Source of the DNA: an uncultured Eubacteriales bacterium
GTDB lineage: Bacteria; Bacillota; Clostridia; Christensenellales; Aristaeellaceae
Assembly (NCBI GenBank): GCA_902795275.1
Contig: CADBKQ010000020.1
Location: forward strand, 362-64,361
Length of the DNA stretch: 64,000 nucleotides
Reading direction: 5' to 3'
Below the pieces are notes generated by a model. It searched no databases and was not told the origin of the DNA. It saw only the letters and a list, made by a program, of their open reading frames with translations. Shown in pieces: positions 35,458-44,321 of this stretch (position 1 is the stretch's first letter; each line of letters opens with the position of its first letter). The translations under genes were made by a program, and so were the position numbers.

Positions 35458-36549
35458 ATGAAAACAGATACGATGGAAAAAACAGCGCTCTTTCTGGGCG
35501 TGAAGGACTGGGGAGCAGAAGGAACGGCCAAGGCGAACGCCGCCAGGCTCACCTATCGTTTCCTCCTCAACGGCCTGGAAACGTGTTTCCCGCTGGAAAA
35601 CAGCCCGGATTACCCTTTGCAGAACGCGCTGAAAGTGGGGTATCCCTATGGAATCACCATCAAAGACGGCGCGGTGACGGCGGTTAAAGAATTGGATTCG
35701 GCGGCAGACGAAGCCTATACGCCGCCCGTCCATGGCGCGCCCGGCGTGCGCACGGTCAAAAACTTCCTGCTCACCGCCCTGGAACCGGTGGGGACGACGC
35801 TGTACGTGTTCGGCGGCGGCTGGAACTGGCAGGACGAGGGCACGGCTCCGCAGGCGCGGACGCTCGGCGTATCGCCGGAGTGGGTGCGCTTTTTCCGGAA
35901 CCAGGACGGGATGTATACCTACAAAGACCGGGACGGGGAAGAAAAAAACCGCGACCCCAAAACCAGCTATTATCCCTTCGGCGACTTTAACCAGTATTAT
36001 TACGCGGGCCTGGACTGCTCGGGCTATGTGGGCTGGGCGGTGTACAGCGCGCTGGAAACGGAGAACGGCAGGCCCGGCTATGTGGGCGGGGCCAATGGCA
36101 TGGCGAAACGCTTCGCGGCCATGGGCCTGGGAACGTGCATGAAGGATGAACCCCTGGCCTCGGCGCTGCGGCCCGGCGACATTGTGAGCATGGACGGCCA
36201 TGTGTGGATCTCGCTGGGCGCGTGCGCGGACGGCAGCGGCGTGATTCTCCATTCCACGCCCTCCATGAGCCGTCTGGGCCAGCCCGGCGGCGGCGTGCAA
36301 ATCGGCGCGGTGGGGAAGGAGGAAAGCTGCGAAGCGTACCGGCTGGCGGACCGCTATATGACCAAATACTTCCCCGCCTGGCATGAGCGCTACGCCACCG
36401 CGCTCAAAAGCCCCGACCTCTATTTTGCTCTGAAGCTGCCGGAAAGCGGGCGCTTCTCCTGGAACCGTGAAACGCTTGCCGACCCGGAGGGCATCGGGAA
36501 CATGGCCCCCGTCCAGGTGCTGGCGCTGCTGTTCGGCGAAGCAGAATGA
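35458..36549 (+). CDS. cysteine peptidase-like protein (NlpC/P60-type catalytic motif)
   Basis: A 363-residue protein with the segment GLDCSGYVGWAVY (cysteine at ~184) and later PGDIVSMDGHVWISLG with a histidine (~242). These match the C and H of NlpC/P60 or CHAP-type peptidases. About 180 residues precede the catalytic part. No signal peptide or cell-wall-binding domain is visible, so it may act in the cytoplasm on muropeptides or peptides; this is inferred. It lies 15 bases before the GH2 gene and is probably co-transcribed with it. GAGGGAG precedes the ATG. Confidence 0.75.
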   Translation: MKTDTMEKTALFLGVKDWGAEGTAKANAARLTYRFLLNGLETCFPLENSPDYPLQNALKVGYPYGITIKDGAVTAVKELDSAADEAYTPPVHGAPGVRTVKNFLLTALEPVGTTLYVFGGGWNWQDEGTAPQARTLGVSPEWVRFFRNQDGMYTYKDRDGEEKNRDPKTSYYPFGDFNQYYYAGLDCSGYVGWAVYSALETENGRPGYVGGANGMAKRFAAMGLGTCMKDEPLASALRPGDIVSMDGHVWISLGACADGSGVILHSTPSMSRLGQPGGGVQIGAVGKEESCEAYRLADRYMTKYFPAWHERYATALKSPDLYFALKLPESGRFSWNRETLADPEGIGNMAPVQVLALLFGEAE

Positions 36550-36564
36550 AAGGATGAGATAAAC

Positions 36565-39500
36565 ATGCGAAAGCTGTGGAACGAAGGCTGGCAGTTTGTG
36601 AAGCTGCCCCTGGGGAGCGCCTACGCCGATATGCGGGCGGCGGAAAAGCAGCACGTCCTGCTGCCCCACGACTGGCTCATCGCCCAGACCGAGGATTTAT
36701 ACGAATCCGGCGACGGGTGGTATATCAAGACCTTTTCCGCTTCGGAAGCCGCTGCGGACTGCGTGCTGCTGGACTTTGACGGGGTCTACATGGACGCGGA
36801 CGTGCTGCTGAACGGGGAAATGATCTGCACCCACCGCTACGGCTACACGCCCTTCTTTGTGGATTTGACCGGAAAGCTGGCAGCGGGCGAAAACGAAATC
36901 GCCGTGCATATCCGCCACCAAAGCCCCAATTCCCGCTGGTATTCCGGCGCGGGCATCTTCCGGGACGTGAACCTGCTGCTGCTCCCCGCCTGGCATATGG
37001 CGCCCGACGGGTTCCAGGTGAACACTGAATCCAGGGACGGAAGCTGGATGCTGACCGTGGACGCGGAAATCGCCGGGCCGGGAGAGGAAATGCCTGTCTG
37101 TGTTCTATTGGATAACAAGGGAAAAGCGGTTGCGGAAGGACGCATGGAGGATGCTTCCATTTCCTGGACGTTTTCGGAGATCACCCCCTGGAGCGTCGAA
37201 AACCCGTATTTGTATACCTTAAAGCTGACTCTGGGCGAACAGACGGAAGAAATCGCCGTGGGCTTCCGGCAGACGGAGTTCACCCCGGACCGGGGCTTTT
37301 TCCTGAACGGCGAACCCGTGAAGCTGAAAGGCGTCTGCCTGCACCACGACCTGGGCCTGCTGGGCGCGGCGTTCCATGAGAAGGCGGCGGAGCGGCAATT
37401 GCGGGTCATGCGGGACATGGGTGTGAACGCCATCCGCACCAGCCACAATCCCCCCGCCCGGCAGCTTTTGGACCTGTGCGACCGGATGGGCTTCCTGGTG
37501 ATGGACGAGCTTTTTGACATGTGGGAACTGTCCAAAACGGCATTTGACAACGCCCGCTTCTTCCCGGAGACCTACCCGCTGGACGTGGCGTCCTGGGTGC
37601 GGCGGGATCGGTGCCATCCCTGCGTGATCCTGTGGAGCATCGGCAATGAAATCTATGATATGCAGGCTTCCGACCGGGGCCAGTACTGGACGAAGATGCT
37701 CATGGACGAAGTGCGCAGGCACGACACCCGTCACGCCGCCGTCACCTTCGCCAGCAACTACATGCCCTGGGAAGGGGCGCAGAAGTGCGCGGACATCATC
37801 AAGCTGCCGGGCTACAACTACGCCGAAAGGTATTACGCCGCCCACCACGCGCAGCATCCCGACTGGGTGATCTTCGGCAGCGAAACAGGCTCCCTCCTGG
37901 CCAGCCGGGGTATTTACCATTTCCCGATGCAGGAAACCATCCTCTCCGAGGAGGATTTGCAGTGCTCCGCGCTGCTTAACACCAACACCAGCTGGGGCGC
38001 CCACGACCTGCGCGCGCTGCTGGTGGACGACCTGAACACGCCCTATTCCCTGGGCCAGTTTATCTGGTCGGGCATCGACTACATCGGCGAGCCCACGCCT
38101 TACCACACCCGCAATTGCTACTTCGGCCAGACCGACACCGCCTGCTTCCCCAAGGACGCCTATTATTTCTACCGGGCCTTGTGGACGGACAAGCCCACGG
38201 TTCACATCGGCATTTCCTGGGACTGGAACGAAGGCCAGCTGATCGACGTGCCGGTGATGACCAACGGGGCGGAGGCCGAACTGTTCCTGAACGGGAAATC
38301 CCTGGGCCGGAAAAAGGTGAACCTCCGCGACGCGGAAGGGAGTCTGCCCATCTGGACAGTTCCCTATGAAAGCGGAGAACTCAAAGCCGTGGCCTATGAC
38401 GCAAACGGCGCTGTGCTGTGCGAAGCCGTGCGCCATTCCTTCGGGGAAGCAAAGAAGATCGTCCTCTCCGCTGAGAAAACGGCATTGAAAGCCTGTTCCG
38501 GGGATATTGCGTTTATTGCGGTGCAGGCATTGGACGAAAACGGCTGGCCTGTGGAAAACGCCGTGAATCGCATTCACGCGGAAGTCAGCGGCGCGGGCGT
38601 GCTGCTGGGCATGGACAACGGCGACAGCACGGACGCGGACGGCTACCAGGTCACATCCCGCCGCCTGTTCTCCGGCAAGCTGCTGCTGATGGTCGGGGCC
38701 AACGAGGCAGGCAGCATCCGCGTCAAGGTCACTGGACAGGGCCTGGAAACGGCAGAACTCACCCTGCATGTGGAAGAAAACAAAGCGGCGAAAGAACCGC
38801 GCCGCTTCCCCGACCTGTGCAAAACTACGGAAACGGAGGAAACAACCTTCATCCGCCGCATTGATTTGAAGGCCCTGGGGGATACCCACCTTACCCCCGA
38901 TCATCCTTCCGTTTCCTTCGCCGTTTCCGTATCTCCCGAAAACGCGCAATCGCAGGACATCCGCTTCCGGGCCACCAATGCCCAGGGGGTGGATATGCCC
39001 TGTATGAAAGTCACGCAGGAAGGAAATCGCGTCACCGTCACCGCCCTGGGCGACGGCAGCGTGTACCTCCGCGCCGCGGCGAACAACGGCTATCCCCACA
39101 CCCGCATCCTGTCCGTGATCGAGGTCTCCGCCGAGGGCTTCGGCCCGGTGGGCCTGAATCCCTATGAATTTGTTTATGCCTCCCTCTGCGACCTGCGGGA
39201 GGGCGACGTGGGCGTGGGCAACGACCGGGGCATCGCCTTCGCCCGGGAGAGCGAAAGCGCCGTGGGCTTCACCAACGTGGACTTCGGCCCGGCGGGGTCG
39301 GATGAAATCACCATCCCCATCTTCGCCTTGAACGGCAACTTGTACCACCTCAAGCTCTGGGACGGCATGCCGGGCCGAGGCGGGCGTTTCCTCTGCGAGC
39401 TGCCTTACCAGAAGCCCAGCATCTGGAACGTGTACCAGCCCGAAACCTGGCGTCTGCCCGAAGCGCTGCGCGGGGTGCATACGCTGGCTTTCTCCCTGGA

Positions 39501-39912
39501 TGAAAAGGTACACATGCAGGGCTTCTCCTTCACCCGCCAGAGCCGCGCCCTGCGCTACAACCGCGCCGTGGACTGCGACGAGCTGTACGGCGACAGCTTC
39601 AAAAAGGACAGCGACGCTGTCCGGAATATCGGCAACAACGTAACGCTGTCCTTCCATCATATGGAATTTGCGGAAGCCGGAAAAGTGAACCTGACCCTGG
39701 ACGGCGCGACGGAGCTGGACACCAACACCGTGTCCCTCCGCGTCACCAACGGGCAGGGCGAGGCAAAGGTGTCCACCTGCGGCTTCAAGCGCGGCAGGGG
39801 AGAGCAGACCTTCCCCGTGGACGTGCCGGAAGGCGAGTGCACAGTGTCCTTCGTGTTCCTCCCCGGCAGCAGCTTTGACTTCTACGGGTTCCGGTTCACG
39901 CCCGCGCCATAA
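36565..39912 (+). CDS. glycoside hydrolase family 2 (beta-galactosidase-like)
   Basis: A 1115-residue enzyme with the GH2 layout. A sugar-binding jelly roll is at ~40-180, then an immunoglobulin-like domain, then the TIM barrel at ~265-550. The acid/base is E362 in WSIGNEIY and the nucleophile is E440 in IFGSETGS. C-terminal beta domains follow, including Big-like modules (~590-760) and a domain with a carbohydrate-binding look near the end. No signal peptide is seen, so it should act on imported oligosaccharides. Beta-galactosidase is most likely, with beta-mannosidase or beta-glucuronidase as alternatives. The stop overlaps the convergent DUF3237 gene by 17 bases. Confidence 0.92.
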   Translation: MRKLWNEGWQFVKLPLGSAYADMRAAEKQHVLLPHDWLIAQTEDLYESGDGWYIKTFSASEAAADCVLLDFDGVYMDADVLLNGEMICTHRYGYTPFFVDLTGKLAAGENEIAVHIRHQSPNSRWYSGAGIFRDVNLLLLPAWHMAPDGFQVNTESRDGSWMLTVDAEIAGPGEEMPVCVLLDNKGKAVAEGRMEDASISWTFSEITPWSVENPYLYTLKLTLGEQTEEIAVGFRQTEFTPDRGFFLNGEPVKLKGVCLHHDLGLLGAAFHEKAAERQLRVMRDMGVNAIRTSHNPPARQLLDLCDRMGFLVMDELFDMWELSKTAFDNARFFPETYPLDVASWVRRDRCHPCVILWSIGNEIYDMQASDRGQYWTKMLMDEVRRHDTRHAAVTFASNYMPWEGAQKCADIIKLPGYNYAERYYAAHHAQHPDWVIFGSETGSLLASRGIYHFPMQETILSEEDLQCSALLNTNTSWGAHDLRALLVDDLNTPYSLGQFIWSGIDYIGEPTPYHTRNCYFGQTDTACFPKDAYYFYRALWTDKPTVHIGISWDWNEGQLIDVPVMTNGAEAELFLNGKSLGRKKVNLRDAEGSLPIWTVPYESGELKAVAYDANGAVLCEAVRHSFGEAKKIVLSAEKTALKACSGDIAFIAVQALDENGWPVENAVNRIHAEVSGAGVLLGMDNGDSTDADGYQVTSRRLFSGKLLLMVGANEAGSIRVKVTGQGLETAELTLHVEENKAAKEPRRFPDLCKTTETEETTFIRRIDLKALGDTHLTPDHPSVSFAVSVSPENAQSQDIRFRATNAQGVDMPCMKVTQEGNRVTVTALGDGSVYLRAAANNGYPHTRILSVIEVSAEGFGPVGLNPYEFVYASLCDLREGDVGVGNDRGIAFARESESAVGFTNVDFGPAGSDEITIPIFALNGNLYHLKLWDGMPGRGGRFLCELPYQKPSIWNVYQPETWRLPEALRGVHTLAFSLDEKVHMQGFSFTRQSRALRYNRAVDCDELYGDSFKKDSDAVRNIGNNVTLSFHHMEFAEAGKVNLTLDGATELDTNTVSLRVTNGQGEAKVSTCGFKRGRGEQTFPVDVPEGECTVSFVFLPGSSFDFYGFRFTPAP

Positions 39913-40294
39913 AGACACTCACCAGCACGCCGCCCGGAATCCCTTCCACCGTGGCGCGGAGCGGGGCGGTTTCCCAGGCGGCCAGCAGCGGGCTGTCCGT
40001 CACGATCATGGGATGGAAGCCCTCGCCCCAGTTCCCTTCATTTTCAATGAAAACCCGGCAGGCGCTGCCCGCTTTGTCCGTCCCCTCCAGCATGTAGCGG
40101 GCGGACAGGGCGGGAACGCCGCCTTTTGCGATCTTCTGCGTGTCCACGCCTGGGCCGATGATCTTCCCGGTGAAGTACGGCCCGGACGCCGTGCCGCCAA
40201 AGGGAATCATCACGATGTCCCGGGTCTGCCCCTTCACGCTCAGGGCCGGGTCGCACGCCACCTGGATTTGCAGAATCAATTCTTCGTTCTCCAT
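39896..40294 (-). CDS. DUF3237 family protein
   Basis: A 132-residue protein of the DUF3237 beta-barrel family. Typical features are the N-terminal strand ILQIQVACDPALSVK, the RDIVMIPFGGTASGPYF motif and the repeated ARYMLEGTD and FHPMIVTDSP segments. No function is established for the family. It is on the opposite strand to GH2, and its last 17 bases overlap the GH2 end. AAAGGAGG lies 8 bases before the ATG. Confidence 0.82.
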   Translation of the reverse strand: MENEELILQIQVACDPALSVKGQTRDIVMIPFGGTASGPYFTGKIIGPGVDTQKIAKGGVPALSARYMLEGTDKAGSACRVFIENEGNWGEGFHPMIVTDSPLLAAWETAPLRATVEGIPGGVLVSVFMARA

Positions 40295-40357
40295 GTTTTT
40301 CTCCTCCTTTGAATGATATCTCGCAAATAAAACAAGCTAATCAGAATCATTTAAGTT

Positions 40358-40487
40358 GTCATTCTGAGCCGTCCCCTATACGGATGGGGACGGCGTTCGC
40401 TTGCGCCCGCCGTAGGCGGGTAGAACCTCCCTCGTTTACCAATAACAAGTAGGGAGTTCCTTCGCGGCCGAACGCGCTCAGGATGAC
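40358..40487. repeat. GTCAT/ATGAC-bounded palindrome, family E, copy 2
   Basis: GTCATTCTGAGCCGTCCCC at the left end mirrors GCGCTCAGGATGAC at the right. The arms are less perfect than other copies. It lies in the 400-base gap between the DUF3237 gene and the SNF2 gene; I see no gene in that gap. Confidence 0.75.
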
Positions 40488-40671
40488 AGAACTGTTCCCT
40501 CGTATTCGCTATCTTATTGCTCCACCAATTTAATCGTGAATTTGGATGCGGGATGAGAAATCGATCCAGACAAGGAACGAAACCGCAGGAATACTGGATG
40601 TATTTCAAGGTTGAGTGACACAGTATGGGACGATTTATCGCCCGCAGATAATTCAAGATTAAATCATTTTA

Positions 40672-40704
40672 CCTAATCCCTATTCCCTAATCCCTAATCC
40701 CTCA
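40672..40704. repeat. heptad repeat arm, family A, copy 2 (single arm)
   Basis: CCTAATCCCTATTCCCTAAT... units of 7 bases are read here, with no left arm within 300 bases. The arm overlaps the stop codon and last codons of the nuclease-helicase gene. Confidence 0.8.
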
Positions 40705-43099
40705 TTTTCAGAATGAGTCTCTCAACATGCTGCCTTGCAAAATTGGCCTGCGCCTGGGCCTGCGCCTGGGTTTCTGCGGCGTCGCCCATGAGCAGCTGGA
40801 ACTGGCTGACTTTCAGGCCCAGGGCTTCCTGCATGTCCTGGTCGCTGCCGCCGGGAGCGACCAGGTAATAGCACAGCAGGGAATCCTTCTGTCCGATGCG
40901 GTGGGCCCGGTCCTCCGCCTGGGAATGGACGGCGGGGCTCCAGTCCAGTTCCCCGAACACCACGCAGGTGGCCCGCTGCAAATTCAGGCCGCTGGCCGCC
41001 CGCAGGGAAATCACGCACAGGTCGGTCTTGCCCAGCATGAATCTGTCCACCGCGTCCTCCTTCTGGGCGCTGGACTCCCGGCCCGTGATGAACGCGGGCC
41101 GTTCTTGTTTCAGTTCTTTCTTGTAAATGTCCATCACCGCGTGGTGGTGGGCGAACAAAAGCACCTTTTCCCCGGCGTTTACCAGAGCCTTCACGAACTG
41201 GCACACATAGGGCGCTTTCGCCAGTCCGGTAGCCTGCCGGGCCTCCTGGGAAATCTGATCCTCCAGCAGCGCCCGGGCGGAAGCGGACAATGCCTGATCC
41301 CGTTTCCAGCGGTACAGCTTTTCCCACACCGGGGCCATGAGGTGGACGTACAGCGCGTCGTCGGCGTCGATCTCCTGCACCAGCCGCCGCTTTTCCGGCA
41401 GTTCGGGCAGTACCTCCTGTTTGGTGCGGCGCAGCATCAGGCCCTCCCGCCGCAGATGGTCGCCCAATAACTCCGGCTTGGATACGATGCGGTTGCCGTA
41501 GCCGGAGCACCATTCCCGGGTGAAGGTCTCCCAGTCGCCCAGGAAATGGAAATCTAAGATGTTGATCACGTTCCAGATTTCGCTGCCGTAATTGTAAATG
41601 GGCGTGCCGGACAGGCCCATCACCCGCTGGCAGCTTTCCGACAGCAGGCTGGCCGCGCTGTACTTTTCCGTTCCGGTGCGGCGAAGCTCCTGCACCTCGT
41701 CAAAGATCACGGTATGGAAATTCATCTGCGGCAAGACCTGTTTCCAGCCCCGCAGCAATAGATAATGCAAAATATACACATCCGCTTCCGGCAGGGGATA
41801 GGGGGTCAGGCCCTTGATGATGTGCACCCGCGGTTCCCGCCCGTTTACCCGCAGGAAGCGCTTGGTTTCCGCCATCCAGTTCCGGGCCAGGTGGGGCGGC
41901 GGCACGATGAGCAGGGGAAAGATGCCCTCCATCGCCGCGCAGGCCAGGGCCTGCACCGTTTTGCCCAGGCCCATTTCATCCGCCAGCAAGGCCCGGGGCG
42001 TCAGCAGCAGCCAGTTCAGGCCCTGCTGCTGAAAGGGACGAAGCTGGCCGCTGAACACAGCCGGGGAGGGCTGGGGGGCCATGGTCAGGATTCTGGCTTT
42101 TTCCCGTTCCCGGTAATAATTCCGGGCTTGGTTCAGCGCCTGCCGCCAGCGCTCTTTGTCGCGCTCCGCCACCTGCAAGGGGTAGCGCATCATCAGCCAG
42201 TTCACGTCCCCGATGATGCGCCGGTGAGCCGTGAACCGCGCTTCGCCCCGCTTGGCGTCGCTGCCGGGGAACAGGCGCTTCGCCAGCTCTGTTACGCCCG
42301 GGTCGCCCTTGATCACCCAGCATTTCCGCCGGGCGTTGTAGGACAGGGTGCCGTAATAGTAGGAAGCGGGTTCCCCGTCCCGCAGGAAGGGCGGCACATC
42401 CTCGTTGGAAATGTCCCGCAGGATGCGGTCTTCCAGGGTATTCTGTGTTTTCGCATTTTCGTCATGAGTTGGCACAGAAATGCGACCAGGAAACGCAGGA
42501 TGTTCAGCAGCCATTGAAACGTCAGGCTCCCCGATTGTCATCCTGAGCGCAGTGGAGCGAGAGCGAAACGGAGTCGAAGGATCTCCTTCTTCGGTTTCCG
42601 ATTGTGTTTGAGGTCCCTCGACTTCGCTTCGCTCTCGCTCCGCTTCGCTCGGGATGACAGAAGAGGGTGGGTTGGAAATCAAACTGCGATATGGTTCCAC
42701 AGCAATAGGAGAAACAGTATCCTCGTCCCCTACCCCAATCGCAATCCCCCACAGCTTTTGCAGGCTGACCGGATACACGGGAATCCCTGCCACGAACCCC
42801 GGCAGGCCCGGCGCGGTCTTTTCCGACAGCAGGATGATCGCGCGCAGCTTGCCCGAATCCGCGTAGCGCCTGAGCTGACTGCTTACCGCGTTCACATCCG
42901 GCCTGCCGCGCTTGATCTCGATGCCCACGTCCCCGCACAGAAAGTCGATGCGGCAGCGTGGGGCCAGCGGCGCTTCATGCCGAAAATCAATGTCCGCCCG
43001 CTGCAAGGCGTCCGCCGCCAGCCCGTGAAGGTCGTATTCATCCTGGGTCTGCGGCGCGCGGATCGCCGCCAGCGCCGTCAATACCTGCTGTGCCGTCAT
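40694..43099 (-). CDS. PD-(D/E)XK nuclease-like domain fused to SNF2 helicase
   Basis: An 801-residue fusion. The first ~110 residues carry the nuclease-like pattern RIDFLCGDVGIEIKRGRP: an aspartate, then E-I-K in a strand-loop-strand, as in PD-(D/E)XK enzymes. From ~355 the SNF2 ATPase begins: motif I LLADEMGLGKTVQAL, II FDEVQELR, III LSGTPIYN, and VI QAEDRAHRIGQ. SNF2 proteins pump DNA or remodel protein-DNA complexes with ATP. A family E palindrome is inserted in frame at residues ~147-188, between the two modules. The stop is within a heptad repeat. It is not beside a methylase or known restriction genes, but a toxin-antitoxin pair is upstream. A defence role is possible and unproven. Confidence 0.82.
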   Translation of the reverse strand: MTAQQVLTALAAIRAPQTQDEYDLHGLAADALQRADIDFRHEAPLAPRCRIDFLCGDVGIEIKRGRPDVNAVSSQLRRYADSGKLRAIILLSEKTAPGLPGFVAGIPVYPVSLQKLWGIAIGVGDEDTVSPIAVEPYRSLISNPPSSVIPSEAERERSEVEGPQTQSETEEGDPSTPFRSRSTALRMTIGEPDVSMAAEHPAFPGRISVPTHDENAKTQNTLEDRILRDISNEDVPPFLRDGEPASYYYGTLSYNARRKCWVIKGDPGVTELAKRLFPGSDAKRGEARFTAHRRIIGDVNWLMMRYPLQVAERDKERWRQALNQARNYYREREKARILTMAPQPSPAVFSGQLRPFQQQGLNWLLLTPRALLADEMGLGKTVQALACAAMEGIFPLLIVPPPHLARNWMAETKRFLRVNGREPRVHIIKGLTPYPLPEADVYILHYLLLRGWKQVLPQMNFHTVIFDEVQELRRTGTEKYSAASLLSESCQRVMGLSGTPIYNYGSEIWNVINILDFHFLGDWETFTREWCSGYGNRIVSKPELLGDHLRREGLMLRRTKQEVLPELPEKRRLVQEIDADDALYVHLMAPVWEKLYRWKRDQALSASARALLEDQISQEARQATGLAKAPYVCQFVKALVNAGEKVLLFAHHHAVMDIYKKELKQERPAFITGRESSAQKEDAVDRFMLGKTDLCVISLRAASGLNLQRATCVVFGELDWSPAVHSQAEDRAHRIGQKDSLLCYYLVAPGGSDQDMQEALGLKVSQFQLLMGDAAETQAQAQAQANFARQHVERLILKMRD
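42537..42658. repeat. family E palindrome inside the nuclease-SNF2 gene, copy 3
   Basis: The same GTCAT...ATGAC-bounded palindrome as the intergenic copies. It lies within the coding sequence, which stays open and is translated into a charged peptide containing SVIPSEAERERSEVEG. The two arms read GTCATCCTGAGCGC and GCTCGGGATGAC. Confidence 0.9.
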
Positions 43100-43129
43100 G
43101 CCTGTCCTCCCATGTTTCTTTCAGATATT

Positions 43130-43157
43130 ATTATACATGTTATCCGCAAACTGACAA
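43130..43157 (-). promoter_or_regulatory. promoter of the nuclease-SNF2 gene
   Basis: Minus strand: TTGTCA (43157-43152), 16-base spacer, TATAAT (43135-43130). The gene start is about 30 bases further. Confidence 0.75.
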
Positions 43158-43214
43158 GCAAAAAATGAACCCGCCCCGGTTCGTCTGAACACAGGGCAGG
43201 TCAGCACTGAGAGT

Positions 43215-43532
43215 TTACAGCTTTTTCTCATAGTCTTGGGACTGGTGAAAAATGTTGGTGATATAAACGATGTCATCCTCAAGCCGAAACAGCAGGAAGA
43301 AATCATGACTGGTGAAATTGATGCGTTTCAGGTTTCGCATGCCGCAAAGCGTATCCGGCTCCGGCGCTTGCAGACTGCCAGCCGACAGGGCGAGGCGGTT
43401 TCGGGTTTTGATGTAATCCGCCATGACGCTTTGGGCCGCCTGGCCGTTTTTGAGTTCATATTTCAGATACCGCAGGATTTCCCGCAAGTCTTCCTTCGCT
43501 TCCAGGGAAACGCGCACCTTGTATTTTTTCAT
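43215..43532 (-). CDS. RelE/ParE family toxin
   Basis: A 105-residue toxin-like protein. The N-terminus (MKKYKVRVSLEAKEDLREILRYL) is the ParE/RelE start, and the C-terminus (FFLLFRLEDDIVYITNIFHQSQDY) carries the arginine and the conserved strand with a Tyr-Ile-x-x-Ile. RelE toxins cut mRNA on the ribosome and ParE toxins act on gyrase; the sequence does not decide between them. It is 24 bases downstream of the antitoxin and reads with it. The nuclease-SNF2 gene follows 115 bases later on the same strand. Confidence 0.82.
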   Translation of the reverse strand: MKKYKVRVSLEAKEDLREILRYLKYELKNGQAAQSVMADYIKTRNRLALSAGSLQAPEPDTLCGMRNLKRINFTSHDFFLLFRLEDDIVYITNIFHQSQDYEKKL

Positions 43533-43556
43533 TCGGCGAATCGCTCCCGTCCGTGC

Positions 43557-43829
43557 TTACAGGCCAAATTCCGATAGGAGCTCCGCTTCCATCTCTTCGG
43601 AATCCTGGTACTGCCCTTCGGAAATCTGTTTCAAGGCTGTATCAATCTTTTCGGTGATCTGGGCTTCCGTCAGCGGTTCAAAACGAAGTTCGGCGGAATG
43701 ATTGTCCAGAAACGCGTTGGTCATGGATTCAAAAACGTGCAGTTCTTCGGAAGTTAAACTGGGGAGCAGCCCCTTCAGCTTTTCCATCAAATCATTGTAA
43801 TGCTTCATTTCCCGCGCGGCCATTTCCAT
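43557..43829 (-). CDS. probable antitoxin of the RelE/ParE pair
   Basis: A 90-residue acidic, helical protein (YNDLMEKLKGLLPSLTSEELHVF...) with a C-terminal region rich in Glu that could wrap the toxin. No ribbon-helix-helix or HTH motif is obvious in the N-terminus, so its type is uncertain. The start at 43829 is supported by GGAGGTG seven bases upstream; the longer frame to 43883 would cross its own promoter. Position directly before a ParE-like toxin supports the antitoxin call. Confidence 0.72.
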   Translation of the reverse strand: MEMAAREMKHYNDLMEKLKGLLPSLTSEELHVFESMTNAFLDNHSAELRFEPLTEAQITEKIDTALKQISEGQYQDSEEMEAELLSEFGL

Positions 43830-43854
43830 TTTGCTCACCTCCGTTGCCGCTATC

Positions 43855-43883
43855 AGTATAGCACATCTTGGGGAATCCCGCAA
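43855..43883 (-). promoter_or_regulatory. promoter of the toxin-antitoxin pair
   Basis: Minus strand: TTGCGG (43883-43878), 17-base spacer, TATACT (43860-43855). Confidence 0.75.
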
Positions 43884-43901
43884 GAAAGCGAAGTTTTTTT
43901 C

Positions 43902-43931
43902 TTGACATTCTCCCCGTTCATCCGTTATAAT
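43902..43931 (+). promoter_or_regulatory. promoter of the T-box/aminotransferase transcript
   Basis: TTGACA (43902-43907), 18-base spacer, TATAAT (43926-43931). It is divergent from the toxin-antitoxin promoter, with the two -35 boxes 18 bases apart. Confidence 0.9.
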
Positions 43932-43938
43932 GCGGTCA

Positions 43939-44194
43939 TGGCAATGATGGGAAACAGTAACCCGGCCTGTCCGTGCGAAAGAGAGTTTCCGGTGGGTGCA
44001 AGGAAACGGCGGCGGCCAAGGGGCGAATTACCTCCCGGAGCCCGGCCCTGAATGAGCGCAGCTCTGCGTAGGGGCACGCCGGCGCGCCGGTTACAGCGCA
44101 CACGAGGGCAAAAGCAGCTGCTTGTTTTTGCCGAACGGAAGTGGTACAGCGATCATCCGCCTTCCCCCTGTTATCGGGGTGAGGGCGGTTTTTT
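43939..44194 (+). ncRNA. T-box leader (probable tyrosine specifier)
   Basis: The leader shows T-box parts in order: an AG-bulge region (AGAGAGTTTCC, GGTGGGTGCAAGG), a Stem I specifier region GCGAATTACCTCCCGGAGC, and the T-box GGAAGTGGTACAGCG (44138-44152). The terminator at 44157-44194 pairs CCGCCTTCCCC with GGGGTGAGGGCGG, then has six Ts. In the usual GAA-N-XXX register the specifier triplet is TAC, tyrosine. The T-box TGGT would pair with a tRNA ending A-CCA, as tRNA-Tyr does. The genes controlled are the aminotransferase and possibly tyrS, which fits. Uncharged tRNA should prevent termination. Exact stem limits need a covariance search. Confidence 0.88.
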
Positions 44195-44198
44195 ATTC

Positions 44199-44305
44199 AG
44201 GTAGGAAGTAGGAGGTTTAGAAAGCCGGATGATTGTTCGCAAGCAAGAGCTTGTGCGAATAAAAAGCAAAGCATGATAAAAACTCCTACTTCCTACCTTC
44301 CACCT
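44199..44305. repeat. heptad-unit hairpin, family B, copy 2
   Basis: The left arm (44199-44217) is AGGTAGGAAGTAGGAGGTT. The right arm (44280-44305) is AACTCCTACTTCCTACC... with units of 7. It lies between the T-box terminator and the aminotransferase ribosome-binding site, unlike the other heptad hairpins, which follow a stop codon. Confidence 0.9.
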
Positions 44306-44321
44306 AAAAAGGAGGCACTTT

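Noticed and set aside
37219..39918. A long open frame of about 900 codons opposite GH2
   Set aside because: It is on the complement of a well-supported GH2 gene. High GC at third positions produces long antisense frames; there is no ribosome-binding site and no recognisable protein.
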